Source: Catenovulum agarivorans YM01 (GTDB lineage: Bacteria > Pseudomonadota > Gammaproteobacteria > Enterobacterales > Alteromonadaceae). From it: a DNA stretch of 64,000 nucleotides. The notes under the pieces were generated by a model. It was not told the origin of the DNA. It worked only from the letters and a program-made list of their open reading frames with translations, and did no database searches. The stretch is taken from NCBI RefSeq assembly GCF_000281085.1, contig NZ_JH767526.1, positions 232,105-296,104 of the forward strand. Reading direction: 5' to 3'. A program made the position numbers and the translations under genes. This document shows, in pieces, positions 1-8,076 of this stretch. Numbering within the stretch: the first letter of the stretch is position 1; each line of letters begins with the position of its first letter.

Positions 1-1
1 G

Positions 2-946
2 AAAGTTGATGGACTCGCTTTTGCTTTGGCAGAGGTGAAACAAACGCTCAAATTTATTTGTGATACATACAGAAAAGACGTTCGAGCGAAAAAACAAAGT
101 TCATTACACAATAATTCGTTTATTCAACAAAACTTTCAATTACATGCTTGGCAGCCTGATTTAACCAAAGCAAAACAGGTGATTGAGACAACCACAAATC
201 AGGCAAAAAAGAATTTACTCTCGCGTATTCCTGATGATTCCATTTTACTGACTAAGTATTACACCAAGTTGGTTGATGCTAAGTATCAACGCCAAGGTGA
301 TTATCAGCATGCTTTGTATGATATCCCATTTGACGAGCAGCATTTATCCTTAGAACAAGCCGATAGGCTAGGTAAACAATTAACGCGTTATCAATATACC
401 CGCCAGCAAGTGATGACAGGTATTTTAGAGCAGAAAAACTTAGCTAAACCGCTTATTTATTTAACTGAGCAAGGTTTACACGATACTTTGTTGCAAGGAA
501 CAGCTGTGGTTGAAACTAGCGCTCAAACTTATGCTTATTACAATGTTGCACGCAACAATGGCATAGCTTACGACTATGCTTTAAATAAAAATCAGCAAGC
601 GCGTTATTGGTATTTTAAACAAGTACCAGGTGTGATGGGCTATGGCTTAGAGCCAGAAAGCAAAATTGAAATTTTGCCGCAAGTGACAGTAGCCGGTAAT
701 GTCGCTGATTTAGGCTTGGGTAAACTCTTGCTGTTGCAATACCAACAAAATGGCCAGTTAATTAGTCGTTTAGTTATTTTGGCTGATGAAGGTGGTGCAT
801 TTGACGATAATTTGTTTCAACTCGATTTATTAGCAGGCCAATATAAAGGTTGGAAGGATTATCATGCTGCAAATAAACATTTACCCGATTTTGTTAAAGC
901 CTATGTGTTGATAGCAAAAGATAAAACTCAAAGTGCTGGCAATTAA
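2..946 (+). CDS. MltA-family lytic murein transglycosylase (5' partial)
   Basis: The frame is open to the left edge, so the N-terminus with its signal peptide or lipobox is missing; the first in-window start codon, TTG at 26, is probably internal. The segment around residues 77-100 (LLTKYYTKLVDAKYQRQGDY) resembles the MltA stretch FTGYYTPVIQARHTRQGEF. A later LQGTAVVET...NNGI block matches the MltA cleft, and the C-terminal ADEGGA...LDLLAG matches the 3D-type barrel that carries the catalytic Asp (LDVGGA in E. coli). MltA cleaves peptidoglycan to 1,6-anhydro-muropeptides at the inner face of the outer membrane. The sequence is divergent from E. coli MltA, so activity is inferred. Its stop overlaps the next start (TAATG), so the two are probably translationally coupled. 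Confidence 0.7.
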   Translation, partial: KVDGLAFALAEVKQTLKFICDTYRKDVRAKKQSSLHNNSFIQQNFQLHAWQPDLTKAKQVIETTTNQAKKNLLSRIPDDSILLTKYYTKLVDAKYQRQGDYQHALYDIPFDEQHLSLEQADRLGKQLTRYQYTRQQVMTGILEQKNLAKPLIYLTEQGLHDTLLQGTAVVETSAQTYAYYNVARNNGIAYDYALNKNQQARYWYFKQVPGVMGYGLEPESKIEILPQVTVAGNVADLGLGKLLLLQYQQNGQLISRLVILADEGGAFDDNLFQLDLLAGQYKGWKDYHAANKHLPDFVKAYVLIAKDKTQSAGN

Positions 947-2139
947 TGAATAATCTAGAAACTAGTACTAGCTTGTCGGTACATTTTGAAAAATTAGACG
1001 CCGCCTTAACGCAGTATCAAGCGTATTGGAATTTTGTGCCTTTTCAATGCAGCGATTTCCCGTGGGACAATCCTGAATTAACTGAATATTTGCAAACACT
1101 CGCTGAACAAACCGAGCTTGAACATGATGAGGTTTGTCAGCAAATAGCCCAACGTTTTTTTCCTGAGTTAGCCGATGCATTAGAGCAAGTAGATTTTGTC
1201 CACAACCAACTAGTGGATGATTGGCAAAAGCCAGTGCCATTTTGGTTACTTAATGGTATTCATGGTCGTAAAATTACCCAAGTTCAACAGTTATCCGCGC
1301 AAATTAAACCTAAATATCCGTTACTTGAGTGGTGCGCGGGCAAAGGTCATTTAGGCCGTTTGTTAAGTTTTCAACATGATGTGGCCGTGACCAGTGTTGA
1401 GTGGCAACAAGGTTTATGTGAGCAGGGCACAAATCTCGCCAAAACCTACGATATTAAACAGGATTTTATTCATGCGGATGTATTAAAGCAGCGCGCTGTG
1501 TGGCTAAAACCACAGCAGCATGTGGTTGCATTGCATGCTTGTGGTGATTTGCATGTTACTTTATTAAAACAAGCGGTTGAGGCACAAGTTGAGTATATGC
1601 ATGTTGCACCTTGTTGTTACCATTTAATTGGTGATGAAGTTTATCCTGCGTTGTCGCAGCAGGGAAAACAGAGTTCGCTGCATATCGCTAAATCAATTTT
1701 AAAATTGGCCGTGCAAGCACAAGTTACTGCGGGTCAGCGAGTGGCTAATTTGCGTCAAACCGAAGTTTTATGGCGTTTGGCTTATCAGTTGATTCGAGCG
1801 GATATTACTGGAGATGCGAGTTATCAGTCTTTGCCTTCGGTTAAAAAATCTTGGTTTACCGGTGAGTTTGTTGATTTTGTAACTTGGGGTGCTGAGCACC
1901 AAGGGTTCACTTTACCTGCTGATTTGGATTTTGCTGATTATTTGCAACGAGCCGCGATTAAGCAGAAATTTACTCAGCAGCTTGAGTATGTGCGCCATGC
2001 GTTTCAGCGGGCATTGGAATTGTGGTTGGTGTTGGATAAAGCTTTGTTTTTAGAGCAGAGTGGTTATCAGGTTGAGGTTAATTATTTTTGCCCTTATCAA
2101 ACTACGCCACGAAATATGATGATAGTGGCTAAGTTGTAG
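946..2139 (+). CDS. SAM-dependent methyltransferase (METTL25/RRNAD1-like fold)
   Basis: A 397-residue protein with a class I methyltransferase core in its middle. LLEWCAGKGHLGRLL near residue 128 is the glycine-rich SAM-binding loop, VTSVEWQ follows as the acidic strand-2 motif, and HVVALHACGDLH and HVAPCCYH are the later core motifs. The ACGDLH and PCCYH pattern is typical of the Methyltransf_32 group that includes METTL25 and RRNAD1; the substrate is unknown. The ATG overlaps the preceding stop by one base, so it is co-translated with the transglycosylase gene. The C-terminal half (about 250-397) shows no motif I recognise. The call of methyltransferase is secure; the target is not. Confidence 0.7.
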   Translation: MNNLETSTSLSVHFEKLDAALTQYQAYWNFVPFQCSDFPWDNPELTEYLQTLAEQTELEHDEVCQQIAQRFFPELADALEQVDFVHNQLVDDWQKPVPFWLLNGIHGRKITQVQQLSAQIKPKYPLLEWCAGKGHLGRLLSFQHDVAVTSVEWQQGLCEQGTNLAKTYDIKQDFIHADVLKQRAVWLKPQQHVVALHACGDLHVTLLKQAVEAQVEYMHVAPCCYHLIGDEVYPALSQQGKQSSLHIAKSILKLAVQAQVTAGQRVANLRQTEVLWRLAYQLIRADITGDASYQSLPSVKKSWFTGEFVDFVTWGAEHQGFTLPADLDFADYLQRAAIKQKFTQQLEYVRHAFQRALELWLVLDKALFLEQSGYQVEVNYFCPYQTTPRNMMIVAKL

Positions 2140-2159
2140 TTGCTTTGGTGTTTTATGCA

Positions 2160-2268
2160 AAACATTGAAGCATAACTTTCGCAAAAACGCTGTGAACCCA
2201 TCCGTGGGCGCTCTGCTTTTTCATCCCTGAAAAAGAAGTTTTGCTCTAAGTTATTGCTTCAATATTTT
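2160..2268. repeat. Palindromic intergenic repeat, type A copy 1
   Basis: The left arm beginning TTGAAGCATAACTTTCGC (about 2165) is the imperfect reverse complement of the right arm GCTCTAAGTTATTGCTTCAA (2243-2262). The centre holds smaller hairpins such as CCCATCCGTGGG. A near copy lies at about 26984-27092. The block would fold into one long hairpin in RNA or single-stranded DNA. No coding potential was seen. Confidence 0.65.
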
Positions 2269-2380
2269 CAGGAATGTAGCACTGCAACCACACTCGAAGC
2301 ATAATTTTCTAAAGTCGCCGTGAATATGTCCATATAGGCTCCGCCCTGTCATCCATGACAGGGAGGCTTTATAAAATTAG
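2242..2380. repeat. 139-bp intergenic direct repeat, copy 1 (contains type B palindrome)
   Basis: Repeated 201 bp downstream at 2443-2581 with about three mismatches. It holds a second palindrome type whose left arm starts AAGCATAATTTTCTAAAG and whose right arm ends near AAGCATA read in reverse, just past the repeat end. A short perfect hairpin, CCTGTCAtccaTGACAGG, sits in the middle. Together with the neighbouring repeats it fills the 2140-2692 gap, which has no credible gene. Confidence 0.7.
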
Positions 2381-2442
2381 CTATCGAGTATGCTTTGTTA
2401 CGCATGGGTATCGCTAGGATGGGAGTCATGAAAAAGACGTTC

Positions 2443-2581
2443 TGCTCTAAGTTATTGCTTCAATATTTTCAGGAATGTAGCGCTGCAACTACACTCCAAG
2501 CATAATTTTCTAAAGTCGCCGTGAATATGTCCATATAGGCTCCGCCCTGTCATCCATGACAGGGAGGCTTTATAAAATTAG
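2443..2581. repeat. 139-bp intergenic direct repeat, copy 2
   Basis: Near-identical to 2242-2380. The differences are single bases in the GCACTGCAACCACACTCG stretch. The repeat is followed at about 2642-2668 by GTGAAAAATATTCCAAGCAA, which recurs at 27297-27316 beside the other repeat cluster, so the two clusters share a boundary sequence. Confidence 0.7.
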
Positions 2582-2692
2582 TTCTCGATATGCTTTTGTT
2601 ACGCATTAGCTTCGCTAAGCGCTGGACTTCGTGATTATGTTGTGAAAAATATTCCAAGCAAGTAACCGTTTTACCCCCTGAAAATATAGCGA

Positions 2693-3196
2693 TTAATAAA
2701 CCGCGCCATTAATTTCAAGTTCGGTTAAATAAACACGCATGTCGAATTCTAGTTGGTGGTAGGCGGGCTGCATATATTCACAAAGTTTATAAAAAGCTTT
2801 GTTGTGTTCTTTTTCTTTTAAATGCGCTAATTCATGCACCACTATCATATTTAAAAATGCTTCTGGTACGTTTTTAAATGTCGCGGATATTTTTATTTCA
2901 TTTTTCGCTTTAATTTTATTGCCTTGAACTCGGTTGCTGTACGTGTGCAAACCCAAAGCGTTGTTCACAACGTGAATTTTGTTGTCGTATTTTACTTGTG
3001 CTAAAGGGGATGATTGTTTCAAAAAATGATTTTTTATCGCCATAGCATACTCACGTAACTGACTATCGCTGTTTACCTGATGTGTTTTTGGATACTTTCT
3101 GCGTATGTAGTCAGCCAACTGGTTTGTATCAAGTAAGTCTGTGATCTGTTGTTGTAATGGTAGAGGGTAGTGAGATAAATAAGTGAGTTTAGACAT
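2693..3196 (-). CDS. YgjP-like metallopeptidase-domain protein (DUF45)
   Basis: A 167-residue protein with VVHELAHLKEKEHNKAFY around residues 119-136, the HExxH zinc site plus downstream histidine of the YgjP/DUF45 (M48-like) family. The C-terminal FDMRVYLTELEI is a weaker conserved block. Family members are predicted zinc metalloproteins, and their substrate is not established. The length is slightly short of E. coli YgjP. It is transcribed alone, with its 3' end beside the palindromic repeat cluster and its start about 100 bp from the divergent oxygenase gene. Confidence 0.75.
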   Translation of the reverse strand: MSKLTYLSHYPLPLQQQITDLLDTNQLADYIRRKYPKTHQVNSDSQLREYAMAIKNHFLKQSSPLAQVKYDNKIHVVNNALGLHTYSNRVQGNKIKAKNEIKISATFKNVPEAFLNMIVVHELAHLKEKEHNKAFYKLCEYMQPAYHQLEFDMRVYLTELEINGAVY

Positions 3197-3294
3197 AAAA
3201 ATACTGGTTTTTCTAAGGACAAAAGTGGCTTTAATTTAAACAGGTAATGATATAAAGTTTCACACAAGCACTACAATATAAAGAGAATAATAAC

Positions 3295-4140
3295 ATGGCG
3301 GCAACTTTTAATTTATCGTGGCAAAATTGGCTACGCGAAAATATTGTACGGGGTTGTGACCCGGACGAACTATATCAAATTTTAGTCAATAACGGTTTTG
3401 ATCGCACTACTATTCTACAGCAGTTTATTGCTGTGCAAAGTACTGCAAACAACAGCCAGGTTATTGTACCTAGTGCGGGTCAAAAACAACAGTTTGCCCA
3501 AATCAAACAACGGATTAAAAACACCCAAGAGCATTTAGCCAAACAGATGCAAAGCAATGCGAATTTGCAAAAGCTTGAGTCTGATAAAATTGAAATGTAC
3601 ACCTGCGAGCAGTTTTTATCGGCAGACGAATGTCAGCAAATTATTGAGTTAATTAAATCTAAACTCAGACCGTCAGAGTTAGCTTCGTACACCAGTGATG
3701 CTGAGTTTAGAACCAGTCGCACTTGTGATTTGGGGGCAATTGATAATCCGCTAATTCATACAGTAGACGAGCGTATTTATAAGTTGATGAATATCGCAGG
3801 TGGTTTTGCGGAAGTCACTCAAGGTCAATATTATGAAATTGGTCAGCAGTTTAAAGCGCACACTGATTATTTTGAAGGTAAAGAAATTAAACAGCATGGC
3901 GGCAAAATGGGTCAGCGTACTTACACTGCTATGATTTATTTAAATGATGTTGAACAAGGTGGCTCAACGCGTTTTATTCGCATCAATAAAGCCTTTCAGC
4001 CAAAACAAGGCATGATGGTGATTTGGAATAGTTTGAATGATGATTTGGTCGGTAACGGTAATACCTTACATCATGCAGAGCCGGTTAAAGCTGGTTACAA
4101 AGCCGTTATTACCAAGTGGTTTAGACAAAACAGCCGTTGA
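3295..4140 (+). CDS. 2OG-Fe(II) oxygenase, prolyl 4-hydroxylase-like
   Basis: A 281-residue protein. The catalytic jelly-roll fills residues 105-278. FKAHTDYFE supplies the HxD iron ligands, LHHAEPV the distal histidine, and GYKAVITKWF the lysine that would bind the 2-oxoglutarate carboxylate. YLNDVEQGGSTRF is characteristic of the P4Hc family. Such enzymes couple 2-oxoglutarate decarboxylation to hydroxylation, often of prolyl or lysyl residues; the target here is unknown. The N-terminal 100 residues are mostly helical with no recognised domain. An AAAGAG Shine-Dalgarno-like sequence precedes the ATG. Confidence 0.8.
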   Translation: MAATFNLSWQNWLRENIVRGCDPDELYQILVNNGFDRTTILQQFIAVQSTANNSQVIVPSAGQKQQFAQIKQRIKNTQEHLAKQMQSNANLQKLESDKIEMYTCEQFLSADECQQIIELIKSKLRPSELASYTSDAEFRTSRTCDLGAIDNPLIHTVDERIYKLMNIAGGFAEVTQGQYYEIGQQFKAHTDYFEGKEIKQHGGKMGQRTYTAMIYLNDVEQGGSTRFIRINKAFQPKQGMMVIWNSLNDDLVGNGNTLHHAEPVKAGYKAVITKWFRQNSR

Positions 4141-4162
4141 ATTTGTTTTAATCATTGATTAA

Positions 4163-4204
4163 GCTTCGGCGCACAATAGGGTAATGACTCAGAAAAGCCG
4201 AAGC
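4163..4204 (+). other. Inverted repeat in the leader of the 152-aa gene
   Basis: GCTTCGGC (4163-4170) and GCCGAAGC (4197-4204) form an 8-bp perfect stem with a 26-base loop just before the ATG at 4209. No T-run follows, so it is not an obvious terminator. The only purine-rich ribosome-binding candidate lies inside the right arm, so the hairpin could mask it. Confidence 0.35.
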
Positions 4205-4208
4205 GACT

Positions 4209-4667
4209 ATGTCTAGTTCAGAAAAACACACACAAATTGGTCGAATGACCGCTAAACAAAAAGTTATCAATGTAGTTGGCGCAATTGTTATATGTGTCGG
4301 TGCCGTGTTGGTAATGAATGTACTAGATAAAAATCGTCAAACGAGCGAATCTCAACCCAAATCAAATATCCCAGCAGAATCAAGCAGCTCACTGATAGCA
4401 GCGCCGCAAAAAACTCAAGCTCAGCCAGCAGAAAAAGACAGGGTAAAAGTTGCAGGGCAAAATAACGCCCAAGCCATTACACCTGACAATCAGCAAGCAT
4501 TAGCCGATAAACAAGCTGAAATTGAAGCCTTAGTAAAAGAGCTAGATGGCAATTTAGGCAACCCAGAAGAAAAGCTCCGCTTAGAAGGGCTGATTAATCA
4601 GAAGTTGCATGAATATAATCAACTCATATTGCCAGAAGCGCTCAAACAAATGAGCGCTGCACAATAA
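4209..4667 (+). CDS. Small membrane-anchored hypothetical protein
   Basis: A 152-residue protein I do not recognise. Residues 1-16 are polar and basic, and residues 17-37 (VINVVGAIVICVGAVLVMNVL) form one transmembrane helix. A long Ser/Pro/Gln-rich linker follows, then a charged helical C-terminus (about 98-150) that could be coiled-coil. The topology suggests an inner-membrane anchor with a periplasmic helix. It ends one base before the convergent lipoprotein gene. A leader hairpin at 4163-4204 lies directly upstream. Confidence 0.6.
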   Translation: MSSSEKHTQIGRMTAKQKVINVVGAIVICVGAVLVMNVLDKNRQTSESQPKSNIPAESSSSLIAAPQKTQAQPAEKDRVKVAGQNNAQAITPDNQQALADKQAEIEALVKELDGNLGNPEEKLRLEGLINQKLHEYNQLILPEALKQMSAAQ

Positions 4668-4668
4668 T

Positions 4669-5490
4669 TTACGAGCTGGCTAAATTGGTAAAGTCTGTAA
4701 TGCTGGTATTCGGCGCATCACAGACATTCGTGCCTTGGTCAAAATAATAGCTTAAAGGCACACCATCATCGCTATAACTTGGCATTTTATATGGCTCTGA
4801 TGATGACAACCCTGCAGATTTAGCCGACATCCATATTTGTAACTTAAATTCGGCTAACAATTCGCTGACGGTTTTAAAGCCCGAAATATCATTAACAAAC
4901 TCTTGCGTATCCATGTTGTACACTTGGGTAATAACATCGTCTTCAACTGTTATACGCATAGTTGGCGGAGCGGTTACATTTGGGCAGTCTGCAAAACTTT
5001 GGTCAAACTTAAATTCGTAGTGATCTGAATCTAACGCTTCCCAAACGTTTATTGCGTCTTTAACTTGGTCTAACAAATGATATTTTTTGTGATCAGAAAT
5101 GACCTTATATTCACACATGTCGTCAAACTGCGGGTTGTCTAAAGTAGCTAATCGCGCAAAACCTAGGTTTTCAGCTTCGGCTAAGTCGCCCATATGAATG
5201 GTAAAAATATTGATACTGCCAGTATCTGACCCACAGCTTTCAGTGTAACTAAAACCATCATGACCTTTTTGACTACAGTGCATCTCAATGTCTTGTTCAG
5301 CTAAAACAAAAGCGCTTTGAGCTAAGCTCATTGCACTTGATGAGTCACACGCTAGTTGTTCATCATCTATATACACTCTTACATGATGTTGGTCTTCATC
5401 GATATGGTAATCGAAGTCGTTGTCACAGCCTGCTAAGGCCGTTATCGCCGCGAGAGATGCTGCGCCAATTGTAAATTTGTTAGTGTTCAT
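4669..5490 (-). CDS. Predicted lipoprotein, DUF6174-like C-terminus
   Basis: A 273-residue protein with a type II signal peptide. Residues 1-21 are hydrophobic and end in the lipobox LAGC, so Cys22 would be lipidated; Asp at +2 could favour inner-membrane retention. The mature protein is acidic with several cysteines. The segment HYEFKFDQSFADC...MRITVEDDVITQVYNMDT resembles the YxFxF...C...V.V..G.v pattern of small DUF6174 lipoproteins, which is a weak match. Function unknown. It is monocistronic and convergent with the 152-residue membrane protein gene. Confidence 0.6.
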   Translation of the reverse strand: MNTNKFTIGAASLAAITALAGCDNDFDYHIDEDQHHVRVYIDDEQLACDSSSAMSLAQSAFVLAEQDIEMHCSQKGHDGFSYTESCGSDTGSINIFTIHMGDLAEAENLGFARLATLDNPQFDDMCEYKVISDHKKYHLLDQVKDAINVWEALDSDHYEFKFDQSFADCPNVTAPPTMRITVEDDVITQVYNMDTQEFVNDISGFKTVSELLAEFKLQIWMSAKSAGLSSSEPYKMPSYSDDGVPLSYYFDQGTNVCDAPNTSITDFTNLASS

Positions 5491-5622
5491 AATTACCTTC
5501 CTTATTGTTGTTAACTTATACAGTTAAGCTTAGCTCTGGAAAGCAAGGTAATCTGTTGTAAATTGTAATTGGCTGTTAACAGACGTTAACCGCCAAATTA
5601 GCGGCGTGAGCTCAGGTAAAAT

Positions 5623-6375
5623 TTAAGCTGGCACACCACTATGAAATCTAAACTCATTATCTGGTGTTGAAATAAGCTCAGCTTCTTTTTCACCAAAAAA
5701 TGCAATGCGCTCGCTAATGTCCGTTCCAGCGATTTCTTCGGCTAAGGTTAAATAGTCTTGGTAGTGACGTGCCTCTGAGCGCAACAAAGAGATATAAAAT
5801 TTACCCAACTCATCATCTACGTGCGGTGCTAATTTAGCGAAACGTTCACACGAGCGCGCTTCTATGTAGGCACCACAAATAAGTTTGTCGATTAAGGTTT
5901 CAGGTTCATGAGTTTTTACGTGGCGAATCAATCCTTTGGCGTAGCGACCGGCAGTAATATTGTTATATTCAATGCCGTGCGCTTGCATAATCTCAAGTAC
6001 TTGATAAAAGTGATGAAGTTCTTCTTTAATTAACAGCACCATTTTATCAATTAAATCTTGGCCGTATTTGGCATCAGCACGTGCTTGTATGTTCTTACTC
6101 AGTTTGTTGCTATCTTTTATTGTTTCGAGCGAACCCTTTTTACGGTAGATAAAATCTTCGTATGGATGCAACCACGCCAGCAAAGCATCGCCACTTTCTT
6201 TATCAACAGCGTATTTGCGAATTAACCACATTGCGGTCTGAGCGGCCTTGAGTTCACAGATCATATGATCTGTTAATAACATAGTTAAGTTTTCAGATTG
6301 TTTTGCAGCTTTCACCCAAGAATCTGGAGTTGCGCAATGTAAAAAACTATTAATAGGTTCGAGTAATTTGTCCAC
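5623..6375 (-). CDS. miaE: tRNA 2-methylthio-N6-isopentenyladenosine hydroxylase
   Basis: A 250-residue protein that matches MiaE in length and motifs. The ferritin-like di-iron ligands are visible as E38 in ELKAAQTA, ExxH in KEELHHF, E in YIEARSCERF and ExxH in SEARHYQDY. MiaE hydroxylates the isopentenyl group of ms2i6A37 in UNN-decoding tRNAs, using O2. It is divergently transcribed from the hybrid kinase gene across a 132-bp promoter region. Confidence 0.9.
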   Translation of the reverse strand: MDKLLEPINSFLHCATPDSWVKAAKQSENLTMLLTDHMICELKAAQTAMWLIRKYAVDKESGDALLAWLHPYEDFIYRKKGSLETIKDSNKLSKNIQARADAKYGQDLIDKMVLLIKEELHHFYQVLEIMQAHGIEYNNITAGRYAKGLIRHVKTHEPETLIDKLICGAYIEARSCERFAKLAPHVDDELGKFYISLLRSEARHYQDYLTLAEEIAGTDISERIAFFGEKEAELISTPDNEFRFHSGVPA

Positions 6376-6507
6376 GGATAAATCTTAATTTGAGATCAAA
6401 ATCGATAGTCGTTCAGATGCAGAATTGTACCATAAGCAAACCTAAGCAATATAAACTTTAGTTTGCTATATTGTTACTAATTAAAACAATACAAATTAGA
6501 GCAATCG

Positions 6508-8076
6508 ATGAGCGGTGAGCATACAACCAATATTAAATTTTTTGATGAAAAATTAGATTCCTTGCATCAAAACTTAATGTCTGCAATAAATCATGCTCAA
6601 TTTGCTGTTGAGTGGGTCGATTGTCAAACAGGGCGATTTTTAAAAGTAAATGAATACGCTGCCTCGTTACATTATATGGATGTAAGTGAAATGACAGGTA
6701 TGTTGTTATGGGATATTGACCCAATTTTTACTGAAGAGATGTTTTTTGCATTTGTGGCAGACCTAAGGGAAAAGAAAGTTATATGTTTGGAAACAAAGCA
6801 CATAAAAAAAGATGGTGAAGAATTTCCAATTGAAGTTACTGTTAGTTATCGAGGGAAAGAAAACGACAGTCCAGAGCACTTTGTGGCATTTATTCGCGAT
6901 ATTTCCGAGCGAAACAAACAAAAACAAGAGTTGTTAGAAGCTAAGGAACGGGCAGATAAAGCGAGCAAAGCTAAAAGCGAATTTTTAGCCAATATGAGCC
7001 ATGAAATAAGGACTCCGCTCAACGGAATATATGGGTCATTACAAATTCTAAAACAAGAGTCATTGAATTCTAGCTCAAATCAAGTTGTTGACCGCGCGCT
7101 ATTCTCTTGCAAAACCCTGTTAACCATTATTAACGACATCCTTGATTACTCTAAAGTTGAAGCGGGTAAATTGACACTGGAAGATATTCCTTTTTATTTT
7201 GAACGCTCAATTCAAGTGGTTATGTCGGATGTAACGCCTATTGTCGCAGACAAAAATATTAAATTAGTATTGGATATTGAAGATGGTTTTATCGACGGTT
7301 GGCAGGGCGATCCAGTCAGGGTAAAGCAGGTTTTGTTAAATTTGGTCTCTAATGCGGTTAAGTTTACTAAAGACGGTCAGGTAACAATTAAGGTTTCCTC
7401 CAGTTTATCAAATGAAGATTCTAGCTTGTTTTTTAGTGTGAGTGACACTGGTATTGGTATGTCAAACGAGGCAATTGAGCAGCTATTTTCTCGTTTTGTT
7501 CAAGCTGATAATTCAACAACACGGAATTATGGCGGCACTGGTCTTGGTATGGCTATCACCAAGTCATTAGTTGATTTAATGGATGGAAGCATTTCAGTTG
7601 AAAGTGAGTTGGGGAAAGGTAGCTGTTTTAAAGTTGCCCTTCCGCTTAAAAAAGCCAAAGTAGCTGAGATAAAGCAACGCCAAGGCGATATTGTGGTGCC
7701 TAATTTGTTAGGTAAAAAAATCTTAATTGCTGAAGATAACGAAATAAATCAAATTATTATTAAAACCATGATGGAGCCGACGGGGGCAAATGTTCAAATT
7801 GCTAATAATGGCTCTGACGCAGTTGCTATGACTTTGGACTTTCAGCCAGACTTGATCCTTATGGACATTCAAATGCCGGTAATGGATGGGATACAAGCTT
7901 GTAAGTTAATTAAACAAAAATTACCTCAAATCTCGGTAGTTGCACTAACCGCCAATGTGATGAAAGAAGACGTAGATAACTATCGAATAAGTGGCTTTGA
8001 TAGTTATCTAGCTAAACCGATTGAAATGAAAGAATTATATAGCGAAGTCAAAAGTTGGATTGACTATTCGGCTTAA
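6508..8076 (+). CDS. PAS-domain hybrid sensor histidine kinase/response regulator
   Basis: A 522-residue soluble protein with no membrane segment. A PAS domain spans about 25-140 (ends FIRDISERN). HisKA follows with phospho-acceptor His165 in [12 protein letters not shown]. HATPase_c spans about 260-385, with the N box NLVSNAVKFT, G1 DTGIGM and G2 GGTGLGMAI. The receiver domain (about 402-518) carries Asp453 in LILMDIQMP. The layout implies an intracellular signal sensor whose phosphate passes to its own receiver; no output domain is attached and no Hpt gene is adjacent. Its last four bases overlap the convergent dbpA gene. Confidence 0.85.
   Translation: MSGEHTTNIKFFDEKLDSLHQNLMSAINHAQFAVEWVDCQTGRFLKVNEYAASLHYMDVSEMTGMLLWDIDPIFTEEMFFAFVADLREKKVICLETKHIKKDGEEFPIEVTVSYRGKENDSPEHFVAFIRDISERNKQKQELLEAKERADKASKAKSEFLANMSHEIRTPLNGIYGSLQILKQESLNSSSNQVVDRALFSCKTLLTIINDILDYSKVEAGKLTLEDIPFYFERSIQVVMSDVTPIVADKNIKLVLDIEDGFIDGWQGDPVRVKQVLLNLVSNAVKFTKDGQVTIKVSSSLSNEDSSLFFSVSDTGIGMSNEAIEQLFSRFVQADNSTTRNYGGTGLGMAITKSLVDLMDGSISVESELGKGSCFKVALPLKKAKVAEIKQRQGDIVVPNLLGKKILIAEDNEINQIIIKTMMEPTGANVQIANNGSDAVAMTLDFQPDLILMDIQMPVMDGIQACKLIKQKLPQISVVALTANVMKEDVDNYRISGFDSYLAKPIEMKELYSEVKSWIDYSA

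Noticed and set aside
4163..4204. Rho-independent terminator after the oxygenase gene
   Set aside because: The 8-bp stem has a 26-base loop and no following T-run, so it is listed only as an inverted repeat.
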